From Rotaria sp. Silwood1 (taxonomy: Eukaryota; Rotifera; Eurotatoria; Philodinida; Philodinidae), in the NCBI GenBank assembly GCA_905250075.1, contig CAJNOP010000114.1:252046-316045 (forward strand): a stretch of 64,000 bases of DNA. Reading direction: 5' to 3'. Position numbers and translations under genes: made by a program. Below are positions 23,701 through 36,132 of this stretch, piece by piece. The notes beneath the pieces are model-generated. The model was not told where the DNA came from. It saw nothing but the letters and a program-made list of their open reading frames with translations, and searched no databases. Position 1 is the stretch's first letter; every line of letters begins with the position of its first letter.

Positions 23701-25897
23701 TTAGATATATTTGGACGTAAGAAAATAAGAAATAATATTTCTTTTTTTGAAATCATAAACTTTTTTATATTTAGATAATTATCGACCAAATGGTTATGCT
23801 GTTTTTATTTTACTAGTTTGCTATATGGCTATTGTTAGTATACTTTTGGTTAATTTACTTATTGCAATGTTCAGGTATGGAATACGAATAAAAAAAGATA
23901 GAATTAATTAAATTATTGTCACTATAATACTCACATAGAAAGCTTATGATATACTGTCAGACTCCAAAATGTCTCAAACTTTGTTAGCAGATTTCAGTGT
24001 ACAATCGAATATGACACTGCTTGTTTCGAGCAAGTTTCTGTTAAAATATATTTTAGACTGGAAAGTTCTACTTGTTGTACTCTCTCTCTTCTCTCTCTCT
24101 CTTATTTTTATTGAAGTAATTCTTTGTAGAATGGCAAGAATATAATGATGCTTCTAATAGCCATATGAAAATTAACCCTCTTTTCAATTTTCCAAGATAT
24201 GATGTAAAAATACTCTGTATTTCTTCATCGTTTAAAGCTTTCATATGGATATTGCTAGTAGAAAATGTTTCTGCCAATAATCGAATGAGAAAATAGTATC
24301 TTGGGATGATTTTGCTTTTAGAGGAAACTAAGAAAAAAAAATTGTCCTTAGGTATATCGCAGTAGAATGACGACAATCAGAGGATAGTCCACCATTCAAG
24401 TATCCAGCTAATACGAGTTAATTGTCAGTGTCAGTATACTGACCAATTTTTACCATTAACAACAAATACTGTTGAAATTGGAAACAATATACTCAACAGT
24501 TTTCTCACAAAAAGCATCTCAGTTATGTATAGAACAAGATTATAAATAAAGTATCATTTTGAAACGCGATTTATGAAATTCAACATATAAAATGATCAGT
24601 CTAACTGAAAAAGTCATCGAGGTCTTTTTCAGATTTTCTCTTTTTGACAATGCATTTTAAACTCCGAAAGGGCCAATCCGATGTTTGAAATCATACTACT
24701 CTCTCGATTTGTACCCTGGATAAAAACAGTGAAAGTTATCTATGTATATTTTTGAGCACGAAAGTAATTATTGTTTTACTATTTTCTTAGTTCACTCTTA
24801 TCAGAGTTTAGGCTCTGTTTATATGAATTTTCTTACTAGATTTATTTGAAAAACTTATGCAAAATTCATTTCTATGCCTGAAATATCTGAATTTTTTGTT
24901 GAATATATTTATAAAAGATGATGTTCCATTAATTCTCTGATACAACGTTCTAAACATTGAATGACGTAATTTTATGTTTACACTGTTTCATTTGTTTTTC
25001 CTTAGCAATACTTTTGACCGTCTTGAAACTGATACAGATCGAATTTGGAAATTTCAACGATATTCATTAATATGCGAATATTTATCTCGACCCGCATTAC
25101 CACCTCCACTAGTTCTTTTTACTCATTTTTGGCGATGCATATTATATATATCATCAGAATTGATTAAAATACCAGGGTTTGAAAAAAAATATGATCGACA
25201 TATAAGGCGAACTCATTATGGTAAGAAAAATCTGTCTTTTCGTTATTATTTAAATCATATTTTTTTTCTCTATAGAAATTACGCTTGATGATAAAGCTGC
25301 TACTACTATTGAAATAATTGAAGATGCACTTGGTGATGAAGTTTATTATCATTATGCAAAAATTGGTAGAAAATTTAACGAAGAACAGGAAATTGATGAA
25401 CAACGAATGTAAGTGTATAGGGCTCGCAACAAAATTTTTTTAACATACATTTTTTATATTTAGCCAATCACCACAAAATGCTATCTTACGTAAAATCAGT
25501 ACACTTGAAAATCGAATACAAACACTTAATAATCAAGTAAGATACTTCATCATTTTTCGTCTCATATTAAAATAAATTTGTTTAGCAAAATCATGTGTTA
25601 GAATATTTGGAATGTGTAATTAATAATTTAAAAGCAATGAGTGGTGAAAATATCAGAATGTCAGACCGACGTCATTCCGATCCAGAAGATGCATGTATGT
25701 TTTTATAATTTGTATAACTAAAGAACAATGTCTCTTTTTATAACTAAATAGTTGAAGAAACCATGATTCATAGTGACCACTCAAGACAAGTTCTTCAACA
25801 AGAATCAACAATAGATGAAATCCCTCGTCAATGGACTGGTTCTGTTGGTGAATTGAAATCAGCAAAAAGCTCTTTTTTTCAAAATCGAACAACGTAA
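14751..25897 (+). CDS. TRPM-type cation channel
   Basis: Twenty-seven exons join without a phase error to 4074 nt (1357 residues). Exons: 14751-14942, 15009-15051, 15116-15216, 15284-15392, 16220-16320, 16386-16671, 16737-16793, 16868-17006, 18562-18872, 18958-19085, 19163-19294, 19387-19630, 21001-21111, 21190-21457, 21521-21650, 21715-21782, 22257-22352, 22497-22578, 22636-22902, 23214-23468, 23539-23716, 23775-23874, 25006-25220, 25276-25408, 25464-25536, 25586-25694, 25752-25897. The SLOG/MHR domain (about 112-343) has ISVTGGAKD, GAWIITGG and VEGGPNTV. Six membrane helices (about 867-1132), a pore with YWQIFGEL, S6 ending VNLLIAMF, and a TRP helix IWKFQRYSL with RPALPPPLVLF match the TRPM3/6/7 pattern. 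A coiled coil lies at about 1255-1290. There is no alpha-kinase or Nudix domain. Exons 1-2 are the least certain. Confidence 0.9.
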
Positions 25898-26663
25898 TTA
25901 AAAAAAGATAGATTATTCTGCAATAGTGATAAACGCAATGCAAATATCTAATTTAACGTCAATTTTGTTATGCATTCAGACACTTGGATCTACAATTTAC
26001 TTTTAATCTATTTTTCTTCATATTTAACAATAATTCATTTTCTTCCTTTCATAATTAAATAAGCTTTTCAATAATTAATTCTTTTTTAATAAGTACATTA
26101 TAAGGATTGGGTCATAGTGAGTTGCACTAAATGCTTTCCTTTTTCGTTCATTAAATAGGCATGAAATGGTGTGAATGTGAATGTGCTTCGTCTCTTGTTT
26201 CATAGCCATAGCACATTCACCCGCTTTACATGCACAGGCACAACCCACACATTCAGACCTACACCACCTATAACCACACTGCAGCCTATAGTCTACGTAT
26301 TAGATTACATTCGTTTAGGCAAAATTTTTCAAAATTTTTCGTTGAACTTGTGGGAAGATAACATACGCACCGAGGAACGGGTACCCTGAAAATCTTTTTT
26401 TTGAAACTGCTTCTCTTATCATGAAGCCAATAACGAGTACGATGTCAAAATGTAAATAATATATTTTTAATAAAAACAAATATTTACGAGCTTTTATTTT
26501 AATCGATGCAGAGTCAGCAAATCGATGGTGTTAAAATTGTTGCATACTGATCCATTGTACAATCATAGACGTTGCTGCCATTAGTATTATTCTACAGCAT
26601 AGATTTTCTTGTTGTATACATCTGTACTTTTGCTTTCTACTTACGTGTGCGTCGATGAACTTC
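25898..26663. other. Intergenic stretch without a gene
   Basis: AT-rich spacer between the TRPM gene and the NHL pseudogene. It contains the hairpin at 26168-26281. A frame at 26171-26389 only translates the hairpin repeats. Confidence 0.6.
26168..26281. repeat. G-arm/C-arm hairpin 6
   Basis: GTGTGAATGTGAATGTGC (G arm) faces GCACATTCACCC-type and CACAACCCACACATTCAG units (C arm, 26211-26281). The arms are of unequal length. Confidence 0.6.
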
Positions 26664-28860
26664 CTAACGAGTCGAACAAAGAATAGAGAGTGATAAAAGG
26701 TATAAATAAATGATTAAGAATTGAAAACTATTATCTGTCGATGTTGGAAGACATTCTTGATTGTCAATCAGAGCAAACATTTGAATTCGGTGATTAAACA
26801 TATCGCAAACATATAGATTGCCCTGGTTGTCAAATGCAACATCCATTGGTTCGGTGAATTGATTCGTCGCATTACCGAAACCCTGTTGATGATCATCATA
26901 ATAAAAAAAAGAAAAATTCTTCAAAAGCAAAATATGTCAAAATGAGTTCATCTTCATAAAGTTTTTTGCCACTTCTTCATCCTCAATCTTAATTATTTAT
27001 TGTGTATTCTCTCAGCATGATAGTCTAGATAACCCGTCTAAATCAAAAACTACAAGAGATCATCTTTCTTTGCCGAGATAAATTTGTCTGCACATACCAA
27101 AGCCACCAGCAATGGTTTCTTCTATTGGTGCTTTAGGTATCCATCATTGTGTTCGATTGTAAATTCTATCAGCAATGAATATAACACTGGTTTCTTCATC
27201 AATCCATATACTATTGTCCATTTAAAAAAAAAGCAGGTGGGTATTTTTTGAATAACTTTTGATAAGAACAAGATAGAGGGGTGCGGTTTTCGCCATTAGA
27301 AAGAGAAGACTCAGGGGCACCATTACATGCTAAAATATGATTGGTTAGCAATGGACAATCAGGTGCATTCTTGCTGAACATTTTGAGAACTCTTTTCTGG
27401 AATCACTTCATATCTTAGCTGCATTTGTTAATTTATTTATTGGTAGAAAATATTGTTCTCTTTCGATCTACGCAAGGCTGATCTTTCTAGCTTGTTCCAT
27501 TCAAGAGTTATAAGCGTTTTTCTAAGACCCCTGATTTCAGCCTATTGACCTTGGATCAACCGGACAACCATCTGGGATGGGGTAATTCATCATGCTGAGT
27601 CGAATGGTGATATTTGTTTTTGGATTCGAAATCGTCTTACTGTGTTATCTCAATATTTTCGAAATGTGGACTCGTGTGGTACACAGTGGTAGATATTGTG
27701 AAATGTAGAAAATTCCTAAAAACCAATGTAAGATGGCGTCGAATCCAAAAACAAATATTACCATTCGACTCAGCATGATGAATTACCACATCCCAGATGG
27801 TTATCCGGTTGATCCAAGGTCAATTGGCTGAAATCAGGGGTCTTAGAAAAACGCTTATAACTCTTGAGTGGAACAAGCTAGAACGGTTGGCCTTGCGTAG
27901 ATCGAAAGAGAACAATTTTTCCTACCAATAAATCAATTAACAAATGGTGCTAAGATGTGAAATGGTTCCAGAAAAGAGTTCTCAAAATGTTCAGCAAGAA
28001 TGCACCTGATTGGTCCATTGCTAACCAATCATATTTTAGCATGTAATGGTGCCCCTCAGTCTTCTCTTTCTAATGGCGAAAACCGCACCTCTCTATCTTG
28101 TTCTTATCAAAAGTTATTCAAAAAATACCCACCTGCTTTTTTTTAAATGGGTATTAGTTGGATTAAACCATGCATCAGTATTATCTTCAGTAATCTTACT
28201 TGGTCCAGCGCCTGTAATTCCTTCTCGAGCACCTTTTGTCCACTTTTGAATCCGATTATTACCGCTATTAGCTACATAGACTGCATTTCCTGTTGCATCG
28301 ACATAGATGTCATAGGGGAGTGAGAGATATTCGGCTGTCGATCCACTTTCGTTTGTTCGACCGGCCACAATTATCGTAGTATTTGTTTGAGATGACCATG
28401 TTACTACACGATATCGAAAAAATTCGGACATATAGACATTTTTCTCTTGATCAATCCAAACACCTCTACAATCGTGACATTCATCACCCACTTGTACTCC
28501 ATGTGATGCTCCATAAACCCATTTTTCGATGCGACCACCATCGAAATCAATTATGGCGGCGTATAGTGTTGGACCATCATCATCCACGAAAATCCTTTGT
28601 ACAAGTGACTTAATTGTTAGAGTGCTTTCTGTGATCGATGATCCCTTTAGTGAAAATATTTGAATGCGTTCAACATCAGACACATATAATGTGTTTGATT
28701 TTTTGTGGAAAAAAATACTCCGAGATAAACGAAGTTGATTAAGGGAGCTGTCAGCTACGCTTCCTGCTCCCCTACCGAGTACTGTGATACCTGATGTGTT
28801 CCATTATGCGCAAGGACTAATTGTGGTTCATATCAAGGGCCAGCAACAGTATCATATACT
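26664..28860 (-). pseudogene. NHL-repeat protein pseudogene split by a palindromic insertion
   Basis: Minus-strand pieces are NHL beta-propeller blades: WNTSGITVLGRGAGS, NTLYVSDVERIQIF, RGVWIDQEKNVYMSEF, LPYDIYVDATGNAVYVANSG then NNRIQKW, and after the insertion SIWIDEETSVIFIADRIYN and PMDVAFDNQGNLYVCDMFNH. Removing the 936-bp element at 27216-28151 with one TATT copy rejoins the frame exactly at NPTN/SIWIDEE. The gene is also broken elsewhere: a frameshift upstream near 28800, a TGA after IYNRTQ, and a final exon (26664-26890) that does not join in phase. Bdelloid NHL proteins of this type are usually extracellular or membrane-linked with unknown ligands. No start or signal peptide remains. 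Confidence 0.75.
27216..28151. mobile_element. 936-bp palindromic element in the NHL gene
   Basis: The outer ends are GTCCATTTAAAAAAAAAGCA and the reverse complement of CCCATTTAAAAAAAAGCAGG. The two arms (about 27216-27640 and 27735-28151) match nearly throughout around a centre of about 95 nt. The 4-bp direct repeat TATT flanks it (27212-27215 and 28152-28155). No transposase frame is present, so it is a large foldback MITE. Insertion was into a coding exon. Confidence 0.8.
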
Positions 28861-30681
28861 AACTGAAAAACGCATGAATGTGAACTGTAAGCTATATTGG
28901 GTGAAACTTACGAGTGAATATAAGAACAATTTGCATGATTGATAACGATATATATGAATTTATAGGTAAAAGGTAACTGCAGAGAACTACCAACCTGTTA
29001 AAACTATAGAGAAGTTGAGAGTGTTGGCCATTTCGGCAGTGATACTACGTCACATATTACACGTCAAAAAATCGCTTGAAAACTAATAGGAGAGCANNNN
29101 NNNNNNGAGTAAAAGTCTTCTGCCATAAGTGTAAAAATCATTGTCCGTCATTTTTTCCATACATGACCTTTTGGAGTGATACGAAGCAACAAACATTCTT
29201 TGTTTTCGAGAATTAATATTTTCTGACGACAAAATGGCTTTGCTGAAGCTATGAATTCAGCATTTGTTTCAGAAGAACATGATGCCACAGAGAGCAGCTT
29301 TTTAAGCTGTATTTAACATAGAATCCTATAGAATGTATATTTTATTGAAATAAGAAGTCGGCTTACGAGAGGCAATAGAGAAAATTTTTTATTCTATATA
29401 TTCAGCGGCCGAAAGTGGCTACGCTTTCAGCCATTATGGATGTTGAAATTTGAACCGGAACTTGACCATGTATTTCATAAGGAAAACCGAAATGTAAATC
29501 CCTCATCTAATGAAAACTTTCTTACAGAGCCTGATTCGCAAAGCGAAACTTTTTTAAGAATGCGACATAAGAGGGTCTGGCCAAAAATCACTTTTAAGAT
29601 TATTTTTCTCCAACAGTCTGTACAGCAGTTAATAAAACGTCACCTCCTGCTTTTTCATAGCTAAAAAGTCTAAGATTTTCAATTATTGGGAGGGTGTACA
29701 TCTTTCACACCCCTCTCCGCTTTTGCGACCGCTGCTTATCAACCAAATTATTAAAACTCTAAATTTCTATTCATATGTGTCTCAATAGATGTTTCACTTG
29801 TATCTGTCAAAAGCAAGCATTACTTGTTCTCTTACTTACTCTTGATTTATGTAGACTTTATGGATATATTACTAAGTTCGTTTTGTTATCGCTTGCCTAT
29901 TCAGTTTCTTTTCTATATATCGCTTTCAGCATTTTAAATTCTGATAACCTTATTCAAATAGTCATAAAAAAGTGAATCAGAATGGTCCAGCGCAGATAAG
30001 AGCATTTTGCTCCGTCAAGCAACATTGACTTTTTTCTTATCAATTTTCAGTACGTCATGATGAGGCGTGATCCCATTCCATTGGTTAGTTTTTCTACAGT
30101 TAACTAAAAAGTGTTCTTAGACATGTGATTCTCATAGGACCTCTGGAGAGTATGAGACTCTTCTTCGTTAATACCCGCACCTGTACCCTAAATTGATGAA
30201 ATTTAGAAAAAAATAGCATTTTGCTAAGGAGATTATGTGCTGAAGCACAGCATAGCAGAATAGGTTGACTAAAGTTTGAAGACGTCCACTATAAGCAATA
30301 TGAGTACTTTAAAAATACACCGGCATTATTGAATATGTTTGCATACAAATATTTTATTACGCTACCATAGATATGAATTACTTCAGCTGATAAAAAAATA
30401 TATATGTACTATCTCTTTTACTCGACCTTACTAATCAGGCTCTCTTTATTCATGACTGTTGAGTTTCAATGTGTACAATATCCTTTCTTTATATACATAT
30501 ATGCGAGCGTCTATTATATGTATTCGGGAGTGGGATTCACATAGTTGTTTGTTAACTTCTTTCTTATTTATTTGATGTCAGTTTTCTTTCTTTTATCTTA
30601 TTTTCCTGTGAACTTCAACATAGCACAATAAATTATTAATATTAAAAATGGTCAATGTCATTTCAAAAGCCGGAGTAATGT
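28861..30681. other. Intergenic stretch with assembly gap
   Basis: No supported gene. Frames at 29440-29664 and 29775-29975 (+) have no recognised content. About 50 codons open on the minus strand near 29150-29300 (around PKGHVWKK) were not matched to a family. The sequence is broken by Ns at 29097-29106, so a gene could be truncated here. Confidence 0.5.
29097..29106. other. Assembly gap (10 N)
   Basis: Ten undetermined bases. A round number of Ns usually marks a scaffold join of unknown real size. Confidence 0.95.
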
Positions 30682-32837
30682 TTAACACGATAAAATGTCA
30701 ATTTTATTATCATAAAAGAATTGAATATGATGTTCGTTCTTCAATAATCGATAAGGTTTGATTTGTACTAGACTCACACGACCAGTCAACACCTCTTTCT
30801 TTAAAAATGTTGAGAATGTTCCACTGCGAACAAGAATACATGTAAGAGGACTAAATCTTTTGGTATGACGGCCATAATCATATCTTTCATTTACTTTGCA
30901 AAGTTGTCGTTCGACTTCTGAGTCTACCATCTTTTGAAGAACTCGCAGCTGTTGATCATCAATTTTGCATCCTTGTTTGTCGATCAACTCCAAAAAGATG
31001 ACGTATTGTGGTGGAAGCACATCTAATTTTGGATATGTCGTGAAATCACCTATGTCAACAGATATTCCTTGTTCTTTCCATTCGTGTATAGTTTGTTGTA
31101 GAGCATTCATTACATGTTGTTCAGTGATCTTCTCTCCAAATATATCCAAAAGACTTCCAACACGGTATGCAATCGAAATGAGAGGAATTCAAGGAATATC
31201 TACTGGCTCAGATGGTAATGGAACCAAATCATCAGCTCGAGAAACAAATCGTGTGCAATTGATAACATCACCCAATCGATATCGAACCAATCCTGCTTCA
31301 GTTGTGCAAACCAACTCATATCGATTTCCTGGTTCGATCTCTGAGATGAGTAAGGTTTTTGGTTGAGCCTGAACAATAAGAATATGTTTACGTATAGGAC
31401 ATAGGTTATCATAAGATCAAAGGTAGCGATCTATCTTGGAAAATAACATACCTGATGCACGTCTTCTTCTTTGATAAATTCGAAGAAGGCACATGTTGGT
31501 GACAGAAAGTACTCATCAGTATGAATACTAGCGAGAGATCCAAGGAACCCTTCACTGGTGGAGTAAATCATGTAGTTGATCAGAGGTAGTTTATCTCCAC
31601 AATAAAATTGGATCTCATCTTTGTATATGGCAAACGAACTTCCTGTCGTTGTCATCGCATAAACCAGAGTTGGCCAAAGACGATGAAGAATACCAGGAAT
31701 ATGTTTTTTTTGACATTCTTTTCGAATATGTTCAGCTCGTTCCAATTGATATTTTAATCCTCCGTACTCGATAGTTACCTCATTCAACGCTTGATTGAGC
31801 TTCGCTCGAATTTTTGAATCTTGAATATTGTCTCGAGCAAGAGAGCTATGGTCGAAATTAGTAGAAGCGATGCAAAGACTCATTTCTTCAAAGTATTTGT
31901 CAATAATTTTAATGGTATGAATGAAGCATGGAGCAAACATAACCGTATAGGAGTATATATCATGACGTGCCAATGCAAAAGTGAGCTGAACGAATGCATT
32001 TGTCTCAAAGTCAGAGATTTCTTTTATCAAATCAGGCGCAAGAATACAGTGGCTAGCCCAGATTGTTCTCAGCGCAAGATTAAGCGGAACTATTGAAAAA
32101 CATTAGGAAATCGGACCTATTGGTATGCCATGTTTCGCGCGAGGATACTTTTCGGCTTTCTGTCCACTGTTCAGTTGGAATGCTCGTCGTTCCGAAGAGG
32201 GAAATAATGAAGGAAGAGATCTCCAAATCACACAGAGTCCGAGGCATGCTAGCGTCAACACATCTCTTACCATAGTTGCACTCGTAGGAAGAAGTTTCGC
32301 CTTTCCCGTTGTTCCCGAGCTTGCCGCAAAGTAGTTAATTTTTTGAGAAGACAGTAGATTTGTTTCTCCATTAAAAACCATTCGATCAATATAATCACGG
32401 TAGTCGTCGTATGTAGTCAATGGCACTTTCTCTCGAAACTCGTCAATTGTTGCATATCCTTTTTCTTCAGAACAATAAGATGAAGGAGGATGCGACGATA
32501 GAAACGAAATCGATCGATCTCGGAAAAACACAGATGAGTAATTGTTTTGGAGAATCTTTGCTAGTAACTCATTATTTGTTTTCTGCGAATGACAAAGGAA
32601 ATTTCGATAATACGATACGAATGCACCTGTCTCTGATGCTCGAATCCTTGGAGCAAACAATAGTTTTTGCATTTGAATTCGAATAAATCTCTTGATGGTA
32701 GATTTGAAATACAACGAAGAAGGAGCTAGGAAAATAACGGAAATGGCAACAGTACCGCCAAAAAGTAATGGAAAGACGAGTAAAGTCCGATCTTTTAGCA
32801 AAGTAGAACTTGATAGAGTTGAGAATACTGATCCCAT
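30682..32837 (-). pseudogene. GH3-family acyl-acid amido synthetase-like gene with two in-frame stops
   Basis: Two exons (31452-32837 and 30682-31368) join in phase to 691 codons. The N-terminus has a membrane segment (about 19-43). The three adenylate-forming motifs of the GH3 superfamily are present: SSGTTGKAK (173-181), YSTSE (425-429) and YRLGD (492-496). In plants GH3 enzymes adenylate acyl acids such as auxin or jasmonate and join them to amino acids; the substrate here is unknown. Codon 245 is TAA (32103-32105), just after GIPIGPIS, and codon 522 is TGA (31189-31191) in VDIP-stop-IPLISIAYRVG. The frame and similarity continue across both. CAA to TAA and CGA to TGA would each be one C-to-T change. 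It is called a pseudogene, but sequencing error or readthrough is not excluded. Confidence 0.8.
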
Positions 32838-34498
32838 GTTTTCTTAAAAAGAACGAAAAGAGAAATAAAGAACATTCGTAATGCAAGATGTCTGCATCTA
32901 ATACGTGTCTGTGAACTACAGAAGTTGCACAAAAAGTTTTTTCGTATTATAAGATTGGCTTGTTGAGAGAAAAGAAGCGATGAATCTTTATTTGTGGCAT
33001 AGAAAGAAACTAGTGTCGATACCTCTTGCGCGAGGTTTTTCTCTTAATTATCCTTTTACTATGACTGATTTGATGATATAAGATCACAAAACGAGACTGT
33101 GAACTTTTTAGTCGTAGCAAAAAAAGATCAATGCGGGAGGGAAAAAATGATTATTTTCAACAAATATCGATCCTGGCATGATATCAAGATGTAAATTGTA
33201 TCTATAATTCCATGAATGACTACCAAATTTTTACGTTAAATACAGCTAAAAAAATCTCTGCAAAATAAAATTAAAATCATCTTATCTAATTACTTTATTA
33301 ATAAGTCCTCCCAACCATGAAAAATTCTCTTTCTAACCTTATTTTTTAGTGTATCAGAGAGATGGAATCGGTTCGTATTTTTTTAAGAGTCAGATCGGGT
33401 CAAAGCTAATCAGCACTCTCTGAGTGATATTTTGGTCAACTTTTGTAGCTTTTAGGTTTAAGAAGTAGTTTAGATCATGATTTCCAGCTATTTTTGTATC
33501 AGTTTGCAGTTCATAATTTGAGACCGTTATAACATGAGAAAAGAATAATGTTCTGAAGGCAGAAACATGTCTTTTGAAAGTGAAAGTTGTGCTTTTCAAA
33601 GCTTATTGGTTTTTTTAGATTTAAACTTTGGTCTCATATTTAATATTCATAAATGTAATGAGCACTATGACTAGTTAAAGGTAAAAAGAACTGAAAAATC
33701 TAATGAAGATGGTCTGTTTTGAAATAATGATTAAATAATTTTGTTCAATTTTTAATGCTTTTTTCTCATGGAATATCTGAAAATTGAAAATAGAGTGAAG
33801 TTTTACTAATTGACTATTAATTAATACTAAATAATAATTAACTAATAGTAATATGACAATTGATTAATATTTTAATATCAGGATAAATACTTTATGCCAA
33901 AATGTAGCCGATAAAGTTCTATCCTGAGCGATGTATAAAACTGTTTTCAGTTATAATCGATTAACGAAAAATATGCTGAACTTTTTCCGCTATAGAAAAA
34001 AATTTTTTTTACAAAGAAAACTAAAATATCTGTACTCTAAAACTTGCGCGCATCTCAATTTTGTAAGCTATTCTGAGAAATATCAAAATCAATATGAGGA
34101 TCGTTTGAATATGTTGCCCTTCTTGTTTCACTGTGATACCTAGGAATTCAAAAAAAAAATCAACAAAATATCTTGATTTTCATGAATTTTAAATTAAAAA
34201 CATTAAAAAAAGACGCACTCACATGATGAAGCAGACATCAAGTCTGCTGTAAAGTGCATTTAAAAAATTGTAGATTTTCTAGTTCTGTGAATGAAGATCC
34301 TCTGCTTTGATGTTCAAATCCTAGGTGTTTACAGACTTTGTCGATGTTCAAATAGATTTTGCGGTGCTACGGCATCATTAAAAAACTTCAGTAAGAAATT
34401 CTTAACTTCATTGCTTTGTTAACTTCTTAACAGTAAAATTTCCATCATCTATTACCGTAATGTTCGGTAAAATGTAAGCATTGTAAAGGTCATTCTGT
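32838..34498. other. Intergenic stretch without a gene
   Basis: AT-rich. The small frames at 33390-33599 (-) and 33931-34143 (+) look random. A short perfect hairpin (GCAGAC/GTCTGC) lies near 34230-34250. Confidence 0.6.
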
Positions 34499-34670
34499 TT
34501 AACCCTCTCCGGCCGGCTATCAGAAGAAAGCAGCAAATGATTATCTTTCTGTATATTCTTTGTTGTTAAGTTATAAGGATCAATTCTAGACGGTCGAGTT
34601 TTTTAAAATTCTCGTACCCCCCTACGGCAAAAATGTTGCCAAAAGGCAACATCCGGCCGGAAAGGGTTAA
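34499..34670. mobile_element. piggyBac-like MITE flanked by TTAA
   Basis: TTAA (34499-34502) is followed by CCCTCTCCGGCCGG. The right end is CCGGCCGGAAAGGG followed by TTAA (34667-34670). CCC-initial inverted ends inside a TTAA duplication are the signature of piggyBac transposition. The interior of about 164 bp has no frame and holds a second small palindrome around GTTGCCAAAAGGCAAC. Confidence 0.8.
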
Positions 34671-34847
34671 CATAGTTTTCAGTAACACTATTTTACGTCA
34701 AAGAGCTGCTTCGATCAAAGTCATGGATTCCATACTCTGAGCGTTGTCAATCAGAATTTTCCTGATAATTATTTTCTATTACTTAACATACTTTATTTCC
34801 ATGTCTTCTTATGTTTTGTTCGTTGTAATTACTCTCAATTTTTAAGT

Positions 34848-35580
34848 TTAAGATCCCCCCCTCAAAAACTAATCTCAGCTCAGGTACGTTCAAATTGCAT
34901 GAAATTTTCAGAATATGTCGGGGCTATAGTGGAGAGGCTACGGTAAAATTTTCAGATCGATACCATGACGTTTGACAGAGTTATGAACCAAACAAGGGTC
35001 AAAAATAGCTCATTTTGCAACCCATTTTTCTCTGTCCAGGCTCATCCTATATATTTATTTATTTCTTTTTGTTTGAAAGAGCGTGAAATGATGCAGAGAC
35101 TGATAGAACTCTTTTTTTTTAAATTCTTACTTTTTAAGTGAAGAAAATGGATGACAAGTTCAATGTCTCAAAAAACTCTCTAAAAATGGGAGCCAATTTA
35201 CATAAATGTTTGTATATATAATAACGAAAAAGGTTAATTTAAAAAAGGAAGTCTATCAGGCTTTGCATCTTTTCACGCTCTTTCAAACAAAAAAAAACTT
35301 TAATATATTGAATGATCCTGGACAGAGAAATTTGGGTGGCGGATCAAAAAAGTATAAACTGAAAAAAAAACAAAAACCATTTTCGAGTTTTTAAAAAACA
35401 GCTGGTTTTTCGAATAGGGAGGGTGGCAGAAATCTTCATTTTTTTTTTTTGAAAGAAGTAGGTATCAAGTAAAAATTTTTATGCTTTCTGAAAGACTAGA
35501 TGACGGGCTATCTTTCCATACATTTACCTCAGTTTCAAAATTTCTGACGAAAATTGACATTTTTTGAGGGGGAGCCTTAA
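34848..35580. mobile_element. Second TTAA-flanked foldback MITE
   Basis: TTAA at 34848-34851 precedes GATCCCCCCCTCAAAAA. The right end is TTTTTTGAGGGGGAGCC followed by TTAA at 35577-35580. Long inner arms also match inversely: TTTCTCTGTCCAGG and TTTGAAAGAGCGTGAAA on the left correspond to the reverse complement around 35235-35335. The total is about 725 bp between the TTAAs. There is no transposase frame. It lies only 177 bp from the first TTAA element. Confidence 0.75.
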
Positions 35581-35926
35581 TTTTATCGGTAGTCTACTAA
35601 TGTTGGATGTCATATGTACATACTTGTTAAATGATATGAGAGCGTACAAATTTTGTTGTATGTGCTTGTAATCGATTTTACTTTGTATTTATAATGGACG
35701 AAATTAGTCAATCTTCTTACCATTTACTCATGTTTACGTCAATTAATGGACCATGAAATTGTTATCAGATAGTTAATCTGTTTTACAAGGATGTGCTCAT
35801 TATTGCATATGTTTTCTTTCTTTCAATATTCTTCTCTCTTTATTGCTTTTCTCTGCATTTTATGCTATTAAGAGGAGGAGAAAATATACAATGATAATTA
35901 GATGCAAGAGCATTTTGCATTTAATA

Positions 35927-35980
35927 GCGTGAGCGTGGGTGTGAGTTGAGGAACCCTAAACACCCACATCTAAACCCTCA
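35927..35980. repeat. G-arm/C-arm hairpin 7
   Basis: GCGTGAGCGTGGGTGTGAG, a loop of about 10-15 nt, then CACCCACATCTAAACCCTCA. G arm first. Confidence 0.65.
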
Positions 35981-36132
35981 AGTAGTATTTATCTTTTTCT
36001 ATTAATTGTTTACAAACTTTCATCATATCATGATCAAACTATTTATCAAGGACAAAAAAGTTTTCATTTCTTTTCAAAAATAAACTAAATCTTTTCTTTT
36101 TTTTTTTTCTTTTTCATCATTTTTATAAATGA

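Noticed and set aside
29150..29300. About 50 open codons on the minus strand next to the gap
   Set aside because: Looks mildly coding but matches nothing I know and is bounded by stops near an assembly gap; too little to call.
32099..32137. A 39-nt intron removing the first GH3 stop
   Set aside because: GT...AG with in-frame length exists, but it would be unusually short and would delete the conserved GIPIGPIS motif.
31821..32686. Plus-strand frames opposite the GH3 gene
   Set aside because: Shadows of the minus-strand GH3 coding sequence.
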